Positions 1 through 10,240 are shown, numbered from the stretch's first letter. The stretch is DNA of 64,000 nucleotides from Rathayibacter caricis DSM 15933 (GCF_003044275.1 NZ_PZPL01000001.1:3596001-3660000); one strand, 5' to 3'. Notes: generated by a model not told the origin, from the letters alone. A program made the numbers and translations.

Positions 1-589
1 GACGGCCGATCGGGATCGCCCGCTTGGCGAAGTCGAAGTCCCAGAGCACCCGGTGCAGACGGGCGAGGGCGGCGTCCCCCGCGATGAAGCTGTAGTCGTA
101 GGCCTTGAACTGGTTCGTCGTCATGTACATCTTGTCGCTCTCGCCGTGGTTGACGAAGACGTGCCAGCGGCGCCCGTAGCGCATCATCTGGAAGTTGCGC
201 GCGTTCTGGTTGACGTACAGCACGATGCGCAGCGGCTGGCGGGCGATCGTGTCCTCGAGGTCGACGACCGACCGGACGTAGGCGACGGGGACCGGGCTCT
301 CGCGCAGGAGGACCGCGGCGGCGCTCGCGTTCCGGGTCAGCAGGACGACCGGATGCGTCTTCGCGAGCTCGACCAGCGGGCGGTACCACTGCCGCACCTG
401 GTACAGGTTGATGTCGCCGTCGGCGAAGTAGACGCCGATCTCGAAGCGGTCCTCGGGCAGGGGCGCCCGCTTGGCGAGGATCCGCGCCACGGTGGCCCTG
501 GCCCGACGGGAGGCGAGCAGGTCGCTGCCGACCTTCCGCGCCAGTCGCGCATCCCGGACGAGACGGTGGAGGAGATCGCGGGACGTCAT
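1..589 (-). CDS. CDP-glycerol:glycerophosphate glycerophosphotransferase family protein (3' end outside window)
   Basis: Only the N-terminal 196 codons are inside the window; the gene continues past position 1. The protein reads through a conserved-looking stretch (FVNHGESDK, then YMTTNQFKAYDYSFIAG) that resembles the N-terminal part of TagB/TagF-like CDP-glycerol glycerophosphotransferases of actinobacteria. Those enzymes polymerise or attach glycerol-phosphate units of teichoic-acid-like wall polymers at the inner face of the membrane. The ATG at 589 is chosen because a TAGCCT -10 element (596-601) lies 6 nt upstream, implying a leaderless transcript. It lies next to glycosyltransferase and CDP-alcohol phosphotransferase genes, consistent with envelope polymer synthesis. 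The acceptor polymer cannot be inferred. Confidence 0.7.
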   Translation of the reverse strand, partial: MTSRDLLHRLVRDARLARKVGSDLLASRRARATVARILAKRAPLPEDRFEIGVYFADGDINLYQVRQWYRPLVELAKTHPVVLLTRNASAAAVLLRESPVPVAYVRSVVDLEDTIARQPLRIVLYVNQNARNFQMMRYGRRWHVFVNHGESDKMYMTTNQFKAYDYSFIAGDAALARLHRVLWDFDFAKRAIPIGR

Positions 590-595
590 CGTTCC

Positions 596-601
596 AGGCT
601 A
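596..601 (-). promoter_or_regulatory. -10 element of a leaderless promoter (TAGCCT)
   Basis: TAGCCT is followed by 6 nt and then the ATG of the glycerophosphotransferase gene, so transcription would begin at or next to the start codon. There is no Shine-Dalgarno sequence in the gap. This is inferred from spacing only. Confidence 0.45.
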
Positions 602-631
602 CAAGCCTCCCCGCGCACGCCGGGGGCGCGC

Positions 632-2521
632 TCAGCGCGGAGTCGTCACCCGGAGCCAGACGAACTGCAGCGGAGCGAGCCGGAAGCCCTCGTGCAGGTC
701 CACCGTGATCTCGGTCACGAGATCCAGGGCCACCGAATCGAGTCCGCCGAAGCGCTCCGGCGCGATCTCCTGCACCTCGTCCGAGACGTTCGCCAGCACG
801 AGCAGGGCCTCGCCGTCGCCCGGGCGCTGGTAGCCGAGCACGTGGCGGTTCTGCGCGTCGAAGACGGTGAGGGCGTTGCCGGCGAACAGCGGCACCGCCT
901 TGCGGATCGCGATGAGGTGCAGCAGACCGCCGAAGATCTCGCCCGCGTCGGTCCCCGGGGTCTCGCGCTGGGCGTAGCGCTCGGAGGGGCGGCGGGGCCG
1001 GTTGACCCAGCGCGAGTCGCCCGCGGTGGTGGGGTCCTCCCGGTAGCCGTAGTCGTTCAGCTGGCCGACCTCGTCGCCGAGGTAGAGCAGCGGCAGCCCG
1101 CCCGTGCTGAGCGCGATCGAGTGGGCGAGGAGGACCCGCTCGATGCCGTAGGGATCGCCCGCCTCGACGCCGGCGAGCGAGGCCGTCGTCCCCGAGACGC
1201 GGCGGTCGCCGGTGCGCGGGTTCTCCTGGAACGGGACGCCCCGCGCGAAGCTGCCGTCGAAGCGGTCGGTGTAGAAGTCGTTGAGGAACCGGCGGTGGCC
1301 CACAGCATCGATCCCGAGCTCTGCGGCGTCCTCGTCGGCGAAGGTCCAGCCGATGTCGTCGTGGCCGCGCACGTAGTTGACCCACGCCGTGCCCTCCGGC
1401 AGCGCGTGGCGGCGCTCGAGGGCCTGCGCGAGGAGCCGGACGTCGCGCGTCGCGAGCGCCTCCCAGGTCAGCGCCATCTGCAGCGGGTTGTACGAGAGCT
1501 GGCACTCCTGCACGTCGATGTACTCGACGACCTCGTCCGGGTGCACGATCGCCTCGGACTTGAACAGCAGCGACGGAGCGGCCAGGCGGCACACCTCGTT
1601 GAAGGCCCGCAGCAGCAGGTGCGCCTCGGGGCGCGACTCCGACGTCGTGCCGAGCTCCTTCCAGATGAACGCGACTGCGTCCATCCGGAGGGCGTCGATC
1701 CCGTGGTTGGCGAGGAACAGCATCTCGCCCGCCATCGCGCGGAAGACCTCGGGGTTGGAGTAGTTGAGGTCCCACTGGTAGCGGTGGAACGTCGCCCAGA
1801 CCCAGCGGCCGTCCTCCAGAGGGACGAAGGAGCCGGGGTGGTCCTCGGGGAAGATCTCGCGGGTCGTCCGCTCGAAGGCGTCCGGCTGCTCGCGGTCCGG
1901 GAAGATCCAGTAGTAGTCCTCGAACCGCTTCTCGCCGGCGAGCGCCCGCTGCGCCCACTCGTGCTCGTTCGAGGTGTGGTTGAAGACGAAGTCGACGACG
2001 AGGGCGATGCCCTGCGCGCGGAGGTCCGCGGCGAGCAGGCGCAGCTGGTCCATGTCTCCGAGGTCCGGCCGCACCCGGCGGTAGCTCGACACCGCGTAGC
2101 CGCCGTCGGACTCGCCCTCGGGCGCGTCGAAGAGCGGCATCAGGTGCAGGTAGTTGAGTCCGATCTCCCGGAAGTACGGGATCTCGGCCCGGAGGCCCTC
2201 GAGGTCGCCGGCGTAGCGGTCGACGTAGCAGACGCCGCCGAGCGCCGTGTTCGAGAGGAACCAGTCGGGCTGCTGCTCGCGGGTGCGGTCGAGAGCGCGG
2301 AGCTCCTCGGGGCGCTGGGCCCTGGCTGCGGCGGCGAGGGCCACGACGCCGAGGATCTGCTCGGCGAGGTCCTCGCGGTGACCGTAGACCTGGGCGAGCA
2401 GCTCCACCAGGCGCGGGAGGTGCGCCTCGAGACGAGCGCGGAACTCGTCGTCGTCGCCGACCACGTCCCCCTCGTCGAGGTGCTCGCGCACCGTGGAGAG
2501 CAGCTGCGTCGAATCGAACAC
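632..2521 (-). CDS. Amylosucrase (GH13 subfamily 4)
   Basis: Amylosucrase transfers the glucose of sucrose to an alpha-1,4-glucan and releases fructose (EC 2.4.1.4). The protein is 629 residues, the usual family length. GH13 motifs are in order: DFVFNHTSNEH near residue 177, GIDALRMDAVAF near 280 (nucleophile Asp), LFKSEAIV near 322 (acid/base Glu) and VNYVRGHDDIGW near 388. These positions are close to those known for the Neisseria enzyme. The start is taken as GTG 2521, which has GGAAGGA 6 nt upstream; an in-frame ATG at 2542 is the alternative. The reading frame open to 2737 overlaps the neighbouring glycosyltransferase and is not credible. A TAGCAT -10 over the upstream stop (2569-2574) suggests its own promoter. 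Sucrose hydrolase or another GH13_4 activity is possible. Confidence 0.9.
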   Translation of the reverse strand: MFDSTQLLSTVREHLDEGDVVGDDDEFRARLEAHLPRLVELLAQVYGHREDLAEQILGVVALAAAARAQRPEELRALDRTREQQPDWFLSNTALGGVCYVDRYAGDLEGLRAEIPYFREIGLNYLHLMPLFDAPEGESDGGYAVSSYRRVRPDLGDMDQLRLLAADLRAQGIALVVDFVFNHTSNEHEWAQRALAGEKRFEDYYWIFPDREQPDAFERTTREIFPEDHPGSFVPLEDGRWVWATFHRYQWDLNYSNPEVFRAMAGEMLFLANHGIDALRMDAVAFIWKELGTTSESRPEAHLLLRAFNEVCRLAAPSLLFKSEAIVHPDEVVEYIDVQECQLSYNPLQMALTWEALATRDVRLLAQALERRHALPEGTAWVNYVRGHDDIGWTFADEDAAELGIDAVGHRRFLNDFYTDRFDGSFARGVPFQENPRTGDRRVSGTTASLAGVEAGDPYGIERVLLAHSIALSTGGLPLLYLGDEVGQLNDYGYREDPTTAGDSRWVNRPRRPSERYAQRETPGTDAGEIFGGLLHLIAIRKAVPLFAGNALTVFDAQNRHVLGYQRPGDGEALLVLANVSDEVQEIAPERFGGLDSVALDLVTEITVDLHEGFRLAPLQFVWLRVTTPR

Positions 2522-2571
2522 CGTCGTCCTTCCGGGGGGCATCCGCCCCGGCGGGAGCGGCTGCCCCGATG

Positions 2572-3465
2572 CTAGACGATGGGCGGACGACCGGCGAAAC
2601 CCATGCGGAGCACCGTCCGCCACGACAGCACGCGCCGCGGACCGGCGTCCGTGCGCCACCCCTCCCGCCAGCCCGCGAACCAGGCGCGCAGGGCCGGAGC
2701 GTCCCGCGCCCAGCGCAGACACTGGATCGCGGTCCACGAGCCGACGTAGGCGAGGGCCAGCGGAGCGGGCAGGTTGCGCCGCGCGAGCCAGACGCGGTTG
2801 CGCGCGTTGAGCCGGTAGTAGTCGGCGTGCCGGGTCTGCTGGATCACCGGGTGGTGCGCGACGAGCTCGCCCGCGTACCAGGTGGTGCGGCCCGTGTCCC
2901 AGACCCGCCAGGCCAGCTCGATGCCCTCGTGGGCGTAGAAGAACGGATCGGCCCAGCCGCCGATCTCCTCGAACACGTCGCGGCGCAGCACGACGGCGCC
3001 CTCCCAGACCGAGAAGACCGGTCCGGAGCGCCGCGGGTCGCCCTTCAGGATCCGCGGGATCCAGCGCCGCGGGGCGGGAGTGCCGTCGGTGCTGTCGACG
3101 CGCGGCTGCACGAGTCCGATGCGCCGCGGAGACCGGAGCAGTGCGATCGCATCGCGGAGGAAGTCCGGGGACGGCACGCGCGCGTCGTCGTCGAGGAAGA
3201 ACAGGTACTCGCCGCGGGTCGCGGGCACACCGGCGTTCCTCCCGGCCGGGATCCCGAGGTTCTCGGGGAGCGCGAGCGGGCGCACCCCGTCGGGCAGGCC
3301 CTCGGGGGTCCAGCCGTTCCCGACGCAGACCACGTCGAGCTCCACACCGCGCTGGGCGAGGACGCTCGCGAGTCCGGCCGCGAGGTCGTCGGGCCGCGTG
3401 CCCTGGGTCAGGACGACGACGCCGACGCGGGGCAGCGCCTCCGGAACCGCGTCAGGAGCGGACAC
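2572..3465 (-). CDS. Family 2 glycosyltransferase
   Basis: A 297-residue GT-A fold glycosyltransferase. It opens with the typical VGVVVLTQG beta strand, has a ENLGIPAGRN segment, and carries the metal-binding acidic motif FFLDDDARV near residue 93. An ED-like region (YAHEGIELAWRV) provides the likely catalytic base. It resembles rhamnosyl- or galactofuranosyl-transferase-like GT2 proteins acting on cell-envelope glycans at the cytoplasmic side. The start is GTG 3465, and its first 14 nt overlap the end of the upstream CDP-alcohol phosphotransferase gene, so the two are probably translationally coupled. Donor and acceptor sugars are not predictable. Confidence 0.85.
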   Translation of the reverse strand: MSAPDAVPEALPRVGVVVLTQGTRPDDLAAGLASVLAQRGVELDVVCVGNGWTPEGLPDGVRPLALPENLGIPAGRNAGVPATRGEYLFFLDDDARVPSPDFLRDAIALLRSPRRIGLVQPRVDSTDGTPAPRRWIPRILKGDPRRSGPVFSVWEGAVVLRRDVFEEIGGWADPFFYAHEGIELAWRVWDTGRTTWYAGELVAHHPVIQQTRHADYYRLNARNRVWLARRNLPAPLALAYVGSWTAIQCLRWARDAPALRAWFAGWREGWRTDAGPRRVLSWRTVLRMGFAGRPPIV

Positions 3466-4252
3466 GCTGCGAGGCCATGATCGCGACGAAGTGCCCGGCG
3501 AGGGCGAGCAGCGCGAGCGGCAGGAGCGCCGACACCAGCCCGCGGTCGGCGGTGCCCGCTCCGATCACCAGGCCGACGAGCGAGGCGGCGAAGGCGAGCA
3601 TCGTGAGCTCGACGGAGTGGTAGAGGCGGTGGAACGGCACGAAGCGCGCGGCTCGGCGCAGCGCCGCGAGCCCGGACGACGACGGGACGGCCTCGCCCTT
3701 CGTGTCGGCCAGCTTCGTCAGCCCGGCGTTCGCGCGCGCCACGTGCACCATGTCGTTGAGCGCCTTGTTCAGCACGATGACCAGCGCCAGCGCGAGGCCG
3801 ATCGTGGTCCAGAGGAAGTCGCCCGGCGCCTCGAACGGGAAGCCCGCGGCTCGGAGGCCCAGAGCGATCGGGATGAGCGACTCCGTCGTGTAGTGGCCCA
3901 CCTTGTCGAGGAACACGCCGGCCGGCGAGGAGGTGCGCCGCCAGCGAGCGACCTCGCCGTCGCAGCAGTCGACCAGCATCTGCAGCTGCCCGAGGAGCAG
4001 TGCCAGCGCGGCGCCGGCGACTCCCGGGATCAGCAGCGCGGCGGCCGCGCTCCAGCCGACGAGGATCATCAGACCCGTGACGCCGTTCGCCGAGATCGAC
4101 GTGCGCAGCAGCACCCAGGTCAGGTACGGCGAGAAGCGGCGGAGGTAGAGCGATGCCGTCCAGTGCTCGGCGTTGCGACGCCCGCGCACCTCGGGGGGCT
4201 GCGCGACGGCCTTCAGCTCGGCGATGGATCGGGGTCTCGTGGTCGCGGTCAT
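3452..4252 (-). CDS. CDP-alcohol phosphotransferase family membrane protein with altered last Asp
   Basis: A 266-residue integral membrane enzyme with about six predicted membrane segments. Family members transfer a substituted phosphate from a CDP-alcohol to an alcohol and depend on the motif D-x2-D-G-x2-A-R-x8-G-x3-D-x3-D. Here the motif begins DCCDGEVAR, followed by GVFLDKVGH, so three aspartates are present but the fourth position, normally the catalytic base, is His. The gene begins at ATG 4252, overlaps the stop of the upstream glycosyltransferase (ATGA) and overlaps the next glycosyltransferase by 14 nt. The gene order GT2, CDP-alcohol enzyme, GT2 suggests an envelope phospho-glycan or glycophospholipid pathway rather than housekeeping phospholipid synthesis. 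The substrate is unknown. Confidence 0.85.
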   Translation of the reverse strand: MTATTRPRSIAELKAVAQPPEVRGRRNAEHWTASLYLRRFSPYLTWVLLRTSISANGVTGLMILVGWSAAAALLIPGVAGAALALLLGQLQMLVDCCDGEVARWRRTSSPAGVFLDKVGHYTTESLIPIALGLRAAGFPFEAPGDFLWTTIGLALALVIVLNKALNDMVHVARANAGLTKLADTKGEAVPSSSGLAALRRAARFVPFHRLYHSVELTMLAFAASLVGLVIGAGTADRGLVSALLPLALLALAGHFVAIMASQRVRS

Positions 4253-5376
4253 GCGCCCCTCGCAGTGTCGGTGCCGTCGGTGCCGGTCGGTACTCCCTGC
4301 GTGCGCGGCTGGTTGCGGGCGGCCGAGATGTTGCTCGTCAGCCCGGCGAAGCCGAGCACGAACCCGGTGCCCCACGCCACGTGGATCGACGGGATCACGA
4401 CGGCGAACCACAGCATCGCACGCGGGCCGTCGACCCGGGCGACGGCGACGGTGGCGGCCGCGACGAGCAGGAGGTACCCGGCAGGGACCGCGAATCCGAG
4501 CAGCAGCCAGGGCGCCGCGCCGACGAGCGCCTGCACGACCCCGGCGAGACCGAGGAGCAGCCCCAGGGCGAGCAGCGCGACGAGCACGGGCGGAGCGAAG
4601 TAGCGCAGCGACCGGGACGCCGGGAACAGGCGGGTCAGCTCGCCGCGCCACATCCCCGTCGAGAGGAACTGGCGGAGCAGCGCGCGCATCGACGGACGGG
4701 GGCGGTAGGTGACCGTGAGCCGCGGAGTGAACCAGACCGTGCCGCCCTGCTCGCGCAGCCGGCGGTTCAGCTCCCAGTCCTGGCCGCGCTTGAAGCGCTC
4801 GTCGAACAGGCCGGCCCGCTCGAGAGCCGACCGCCGGAACACGCCGAGGTAGACGGTCTCGGCCGGTCCCTCCGCTCCGCCGACGTGGTGCGGGGTGCCG
4901 CCGAGGCCGATGCGCGAGCCGTAGGCGCGGGCGACGGCGCGCTGGAACGGCGTGAGCCCCTCCGCCGCCATGACGCCGCCGACGTTGTCCGCGCCGGACC
5001 GCTGGAGCGTCTCGACCGCCACCCGCGCGTAGTCGCGCGGCAGCACCGAGTGGGCGTCGACCCGCACGACGACCGGGTGACGGGAGGCGCGGATCGCCGC
5101 GTTCAGGCCGGCGGGAGTGGAGCCGACGCCGTTGGGCACCACGCGGATCCGCGGATCGGCGGCGCTCAGCTGCTCGACGAGCGCCTCGGTGCCGTCGATG
5201 CTCGGGGCGACGGCGAGGACGACGTCGAAGGGACCGGTGTAGTCCTGGGCGAGCAGCGAGTCGACCGCGGCGCGGACGTGCGTGACCTCGTTCAGCACGG
5301 GCATGACGTACGAGACGCCGGGCAGGCCGGAGAGGTCGTCCGTCGAGGCCTGGTCCGTCGGGTTCTCGGGCTGCAT
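4249..5376 (-). CDS. Family 2 glycosyltransferase with C-terminal membrane segments
   Basis: A 375-residue protein. The first ~230 residues form a GT2 domain: VSYVMPVLNE at the start, VVVRVDAHSVLP as the acidic DxD-like region near residue 108, and a GQDWELNRRLREQG motif (ED and RR) near 198. The remaining part has three or four hydrophobic segments (FAPPVLVALLALGLLLGL and others), placing the enzyme at the membrane. This resembles succinoglycan ExoA-like transferases. It is the first gene of a coupled set with the CDP-alcohol phosphotransferase (ATGA overlap at 4249-4252). The acceptor is probably lipid-linked; the sugar specificity is unknown. Confidence 0.85.
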   Translation of the reverse strand: MQPENPTDQASTDDLSGLPGVSYVMPVLNEVTHVRAAVDSLLAQDYTGPFDVVLAVAPSIDGTEALVEQLSAADPRIRVVPNGVGSTPAGLNAAIRASRHPVVVRVDAHSVLPRDYARVAVETLQRSGADNVGGVMAAEGLTPFQRAVARAYGSRIGLGGTPHHVGGAEGPAETVYLGVFRRSALERAGLFDERFKRGQDWELNRRLREQGGTVWFTPRLTVTYRPRPSMRALLRQFLSTGMWRGELTRLFPASRSLRYFAPPVLVALLALGLLLGLAGVVQALVGAAPWLLLGFAVPAGYLLLVAAATVAVARVDGPRAMLWFAVVIPSIHVAWGTGFVLGFAGLTSNISAARNQPRTQGVPTGTDGTDTARGA

Positions 5377-5445
5377 GTGTCCAGTTCGTGCGGGAGGATC
5401 CGGCCGCTCGAGAGCGTCCGGGCAGAAGTCCGCCCCACACTAGCA

Positions 5446-5477
5446 GCAGCCCCCGGGGACGGATCCGCGGGGGCTGC
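5446..5477 (-). terminator. Intrinsic-type hairpin after the HtrA-like gene
   Basis: A 10-bp perfect stem (GCAGCCCCCG paired with CGGGGGCTGC) with a 12-nt loop lies 21 nt past the stop of the protease gene. There is no U-tract, which is usual for high-GC actinobacteria. Confidence 0.6.
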
Positions 5478-5498
5478 CGATGGTGCGGAAGGAGCGGA

Positions 5499-7024
<1,526 letters not shown>

Positions 7025-7139
7025 GGGTAGTGCTCCTTCCAAGCTCAGTCAGCTTGGCCACCGAACCTGGGGGTTCCTTATGACCGGGCTGGAAGCGGGA
7101 CTCGAAGTCCACACCCGCCCGAGCGTGCAGACTGGGGCC

Positions 7140-8336
7140 GTGAGCATCCACGGATCCTGGACCCGCGCCGCCGCGGGCGCCGGCCTACTCGGTCCCCGCG
7201 GCGAGGTCGCCGCCACCGTCTTCAGCGAGATGAGCGCGCTCGCGCAGCGCACCGGCGCGATCAACCTCGGTCAGGGCTTCCCCGACGAGGACGGACCGCG
7301 CGAGGTGCTCGAGACCGCGCGCGAGGCCATCGCGTCGGGCCTGAACCAGTACCCGCCGGGTCCGGGCTTCCCGGTCCTCCGCACCGCGGTCGCCGCGCAC
7401 CAGGAGCGCTTCTACGGTCTCCAGCCCGATCCGGACGGCGAGGTCCTCGTCACCACCGGCGCCACCGAGGCCCTCGCCGCGACCCTCCTCGCCCTGCTGG
7501 AGCCCGGGGACGAGGTCGTCACGTTCACTCCGCATTACGACGCGTACGGGGCGTTGATCGCCCTCGCCCGGGGCGTGCACCGGACGGTGCTGCTGCGCGG
7601 ACCGGATTTCTCGGTCGACCACGCGGAGCTGGAGGCGGCGGTCACGGATCGCACGCGGATCATCCTCGTCAACGACCCGCACAACCCGACCGGCTCGGTG
7701 CTGCCGGTCGAGACCCTCGAGCTGATCGTGCGGCTCGCGCACCGGCACGACGCGCTGATCGTGACCGACGAGGTCTACGAGCACCTCCGCTTCGACTCGC
7801 CGCACGTGCCGATCGCGACCCTGCCCGGCGCATGGGAGCGCACGCTGACGATCTCGTCGGCCGGGAAGACGTTCAGCACCACCGGGTGGAAGATCGGCTG
7901 GATCACCGGGCCGCGCGAGCTGATCACGGCGGTCCTCGCGGTCAAGCAGTTCCTCACATACGTCAGCGGCTCGCCGTTCCAGGGGGCGGTCGCCCGGGGT
8001 CTGGGGCTCGACGACTCCTTCTTCCGCGGGATCGCGGGCACCCTCGAGCGCAAGCGCGACATCCTCTCGGCCGGGCTCGCGGCCGCGGGCTTCGCGGTGT
8101 CGCCCTCGTCCGGGAGCTACTTCGTCGTGGCCGACGCGGCTCCCCTGGGCTGGACCGACGGGACGGCGTTCTGCCGGTCGCTCCGGGAGCTCGCGGGTGT
8201 GGTCGCGGTGCCGGTCTCGGCCTTCTGCCGGCCGGAGGACGCGGCCGGGTACCGCTCGCTGGTGCGCTTCGCCTTCTGCAAGCGGTTCGAGGTGCTCGAG
8301 GAGGCGGCCGGGCGGCTCGCCCGCCTGCGGGCCTGA
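7140..8336 (+). CDS. PLP-dependent class I/II aminotransferase
   Basis: A 398-residue fold-type I aminotransferase. The N-terminal region carries INLGQGFPDEDGP, typical of kynurenine/glutamine aminotransferase and N-succinyldiaminopimelate aminotransferase (DapC-like) members. The PLP environment is clear: TTGATEAL, VNDPHNPTGS, IVTDEVYEHL and the Schiff-base lysine in SSAGKTFSTTGWKIGW near residue 241. A C-terminal arginine (SLVRFAFCKR) would bind the substrate carboxylate. GTG 7140 is preferred because homology starts directly after it; an in-frame ATG at 7080 is possible. It is divergent from the protease gene. Whether it serves lysine/diaminopimelate synthesis or methionine/aromatic amino acid transamination is not decidable here. 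Confidence 0.85.
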   Translation: MSIHGSWTRAAAGAGLLGPRGEVAATVFSEMSALAQRTGAINLGQGFPDEDGPREVLETAREAIASGLNQYPPGPGFPVLRTAVAAHQERFYGLQPDPDGEVLVTTGATEALAATLLALLEPGDEVVTFTPHYDAYGALIALARGVHRTVLLRGPDFSVDHAELEAAVTDRTRIILVNDPHNPTGSVLPVETLELIVRLAHRHDALIVTDEVYEHLRFDSPHVPIATLPGAWERTLTISSAGKTFSTTGWKIGWITGPRELITAVLAVKQFLTYVSGSPFQGAVARGLGLDDSFFRGIAGTLERKRDILSAGLAAAGFAVSPSSGSYFVVADAAPLGWTDGTAFCRSLRELAGVVAVPVSAFCRPEDAAGYRSLVRFAFCKRFEVLEEAAGRLARLRA

Positions 8337-8366
8337 CGGGGTCCTCCGCGGACCCGTCGGCGGCTC

Positions 8367-9185
8367 CTACAGCGGACGGACCGTGAAGCGCCGCAGGGCG
8401 AGCGCCGGGTTCTTCGCGCGCGCCGCGTCGATCCGCTCGCGGGACAGCCAGGCGACCGCCACGTCCTCGGCCTCGCCGAGCGTCGCGATCTCGACGCCCA
8501 TCGGGTCGACGATCATGCTGTTCCCGACGCCGATCGGCGGCGTCTGGTCGGCGGCGACGAGGTAGATCGTGTTCTCGAGCGCCCGTGCGGTGACGAGCGT
8601 GCGCCAGTGCGCCTCCTTGAGCGGCCCCCTGACCCACTCGGCGGGCGCGGCGACGACATCCGCCCCCGCGTCGACGAGCCAGCGCGTCACCTCCGGGAAG
8701 CGGAGGTCGTAGCAGGTCTGGAGCCCCACGACGAGGTCGCCGACGGCGAAGGTCTCGGGCACGCCGATCTCGCCGGGGGCGATCCACTCCGACTCGGTCT
8801 GCCCGAACGCGTCGTAGAGGTGGAGCTTGCGGTAGTGCGCGACCAGCGCGCCCTCGGGATCCACGGCGACGAGCGTGTTGGCGACGCGGCGCTCCCCCTC
8901 GATGGCCTCGACCATGCCGGCGACCACGAACACGTCGAGCTCGCGGGCGATCGCTCCGAGCCCCTGCACGAAGGCGCCGTCGAGCGGCTCCCCCGCGGCG
9001 AGCGTCCCGGGACCGAGCGGGTCGGCGAAGGAGGAGCTGTACTCGGGGAGCACGACCACGCGCGCCCCGCGCTGCACGGCGACCTCGACGAGTCGCCGGA
9101 TGGTCGCGAGGTTCTCGTCGCGGTCGGCGACCGGCGCGAACTGGGCGACGGCGAATCCGATGCCCGCAGCGGGTCGGGTGGACAC
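8367..9185 (-). CDS. Carbon-nitrogen hydrolase (nitrilase superfamily amidase)
   Basis: A 272-residue nitrilase-superfamily enzyme with the Glu-Lys-Cys triad visible: Glu in VVVLPEYSS near 47, Lys in HYRKLHLYDAF near 119 and Cys in VGLQTCYDLRFPE near 156. It resembles bacterial omega-amidase or deaminated-glutathione amidase proteins (NIT1/NIT2-like), which repair or hydrolyse small amides such as 2-oxoglutaramate. GTG 9185 starts 2 nt beyond the stop of the upstream CHAP gene, so the two are likely cotranscribed. It converges with the aminotransferase gene. The pairing with a transaminase would fit omega-amidase function, but this is inference. Confidence 0.85.
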   Translation of the reverse strand: MSTRPAAGIGFAVAQFAPVADRDENLATIRRLVEVAVQRGARVVVLPEYSSSFADPLGPGTLAAGEPLDGAFVQGLGAIARELDVFVVAGMVEAIEGERRVANTLVAVDPEGALVAHYRKLHLYDAFGQTESEWIAPGEIGVPETFAVGDLVVGLQTCYDLRFPEVTRWLVDAGADVVAAPAEWVRGPLKEAHWRTLVTARALENTIYLVAADQTPPIGVGNSMIVDPMGVEIATLGEAEDVAVAWLSRERIDAARAKNPALALRRFTVRPL

Positions 9186-9187
9186 GA

Positions 9188-10240
9188 TCAGCTCGGCGGG
9201 TAGAGGAAGAGCGGCACGCTCGAGGCCGGGATCGTGCGCGTGTGGTACGAGTGGTCGTTGCCCCAGTTGTACTCCTCCAGCGAGACCGTGCCGTCGGAGT
9301 TGACCGACTGCACGTACGCCACGTGGTTGCCGGTGAACCAGGCGACGCTGCCGGGGACCGGAGTGGTGCTGGTCTGCCATCCGTGGGAGGCCCACTGGCC
9401 CGCCCACGCGTAGGCGCTGCCGCCGCCGGGGGTCATGTTGCCCCAGGTCCACTTCCACGGCGCACCGGTCGAGCCCTGGTCGCGATTGAGGCGCCACGCC
9501 ACGAAGTCGACGCACTCGCGGTAGTAGTAGCGCAGCGGTGAGAGGCCGCCGCCCTGGTCGTCGGTGAGCTGGTCGCGCCAGGGGTAGTCGTCGCCCTCCT
9601 CGCGGGGAGTGACGGAGGTGCTCGAGGAGCCGGGTGCCGCCGTCGGGTCCGCGGCCGCCGACGCTGCCAGCTCGGCCTCGCGGGCGGCCTTCTCGGCGGC
9701 CTCGGCGAGGGCGCGGGCCTGGGCGGCCGCCTCGTCGAGCTGCTGCTGGGTGGGCGCGGTGAAGGAGTCGCGGATCACCTGCTCCTGGGCGGCCGATGCC
9801 GACACGGTGAGCTTCTGCGTGCCGAGGGCGCGGATGCGCGCCTCCGCCTCGATCGCGGCCTGCGAGTCGTCGGCGGGGTCGAACGAGTAGGCGGGGAGCG
9901 CCATGACGGCGACCATGCCGGCGATCGCGGCCACCGCGGCGGTGCTGACCGCTCCGCGGAGCACCGCGGCCTTGCGGCGGCGCACGGGCGGAACGGAGGG
10001 GACCCGCGGAGCGAGGACGGGCGAGGTCACGGCGAGGACGGGAGCGTCCGGGGCCGCGCGGCGGCCGGCGGCGGCGCGAGCGGGTCGATCGCCGCGATGG
10101 GCGGCCTCTCCCGGGACGGAGTCGGAGAGCGAGGACGCCAGCGACGCCTCGGCGGCCCGGCGACTGCGCCGGGTCGGGTGGTCGATCGCTCCGGATCCGT
10201 CGCCGGCCGTCGGAGTCCCGTCCACCTGTTCGTCCGTCAC
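9188..10240 (-). CDS. Membrane-anchored CHAP-domain cell-wall hydrolase
   Basis: A 350-residue protein with a long charged N-terminus, one membrane segment (STAAVAAIAGMVAVMALPAYS, near 100-120), an Ala/Glu-rich helical stretch (~135-185) and a C-terminal CHAP domain. The catalytic Cys is in YYYRECVDFVAWRLN near 244 and the His in GNHVAYVQSV near 302. CHAP enzymes cut peptidoglycan amide bonds outside the cell. GTG 10240 has AAGGG about 7 nt upstream; an upstream in-frame start at 10294 is less likely. It is just ahead of the nitrilase-family gene. A role in cell separation or wall turnover is inferred from the domain only. Confidence 0.85.
   Translation of the reverse strand: MTDEQVDGTPTAGDGSGAIDHPTRRSRRAAEASLASSLSDSVPGEAAHRGDRPARAAAGRRAAPDAPVLAVTSPVLAPRVPSVPPVRRRKAAVLRGAVSTAAVAAIAGMVAVMALPAYSFDPADDSQAAIEAEARIRALGTQKLTVSASAAQEQVIRDSFTAPTQQQLDEAAAQARALAEAAEKAAREAELAASAAADPTAAPGSSSTSVTPREEGDDYPWRDQLTDDQGGGLSPLRYYYRECVDFVAWRLNRDQGSTGAPWKWTWGNMTPGGGSAYAWAGQWASHGWQTSTTPVPGSVAWFTGNHVAYVQSVNSDGTVSLEEYNWGNDHSYHTRTIPASSVPLFLYPPS

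Noticed and set aside
53-2575. Long plus-strand open frame (840 codons) opposite the amylosucrase
   Set aside because: It mirrors the amylosucrase codons, has no recognisable domain, and is rich in Arg, Val and Glu, which is typical of antisense frames in very GC-rich DNA.
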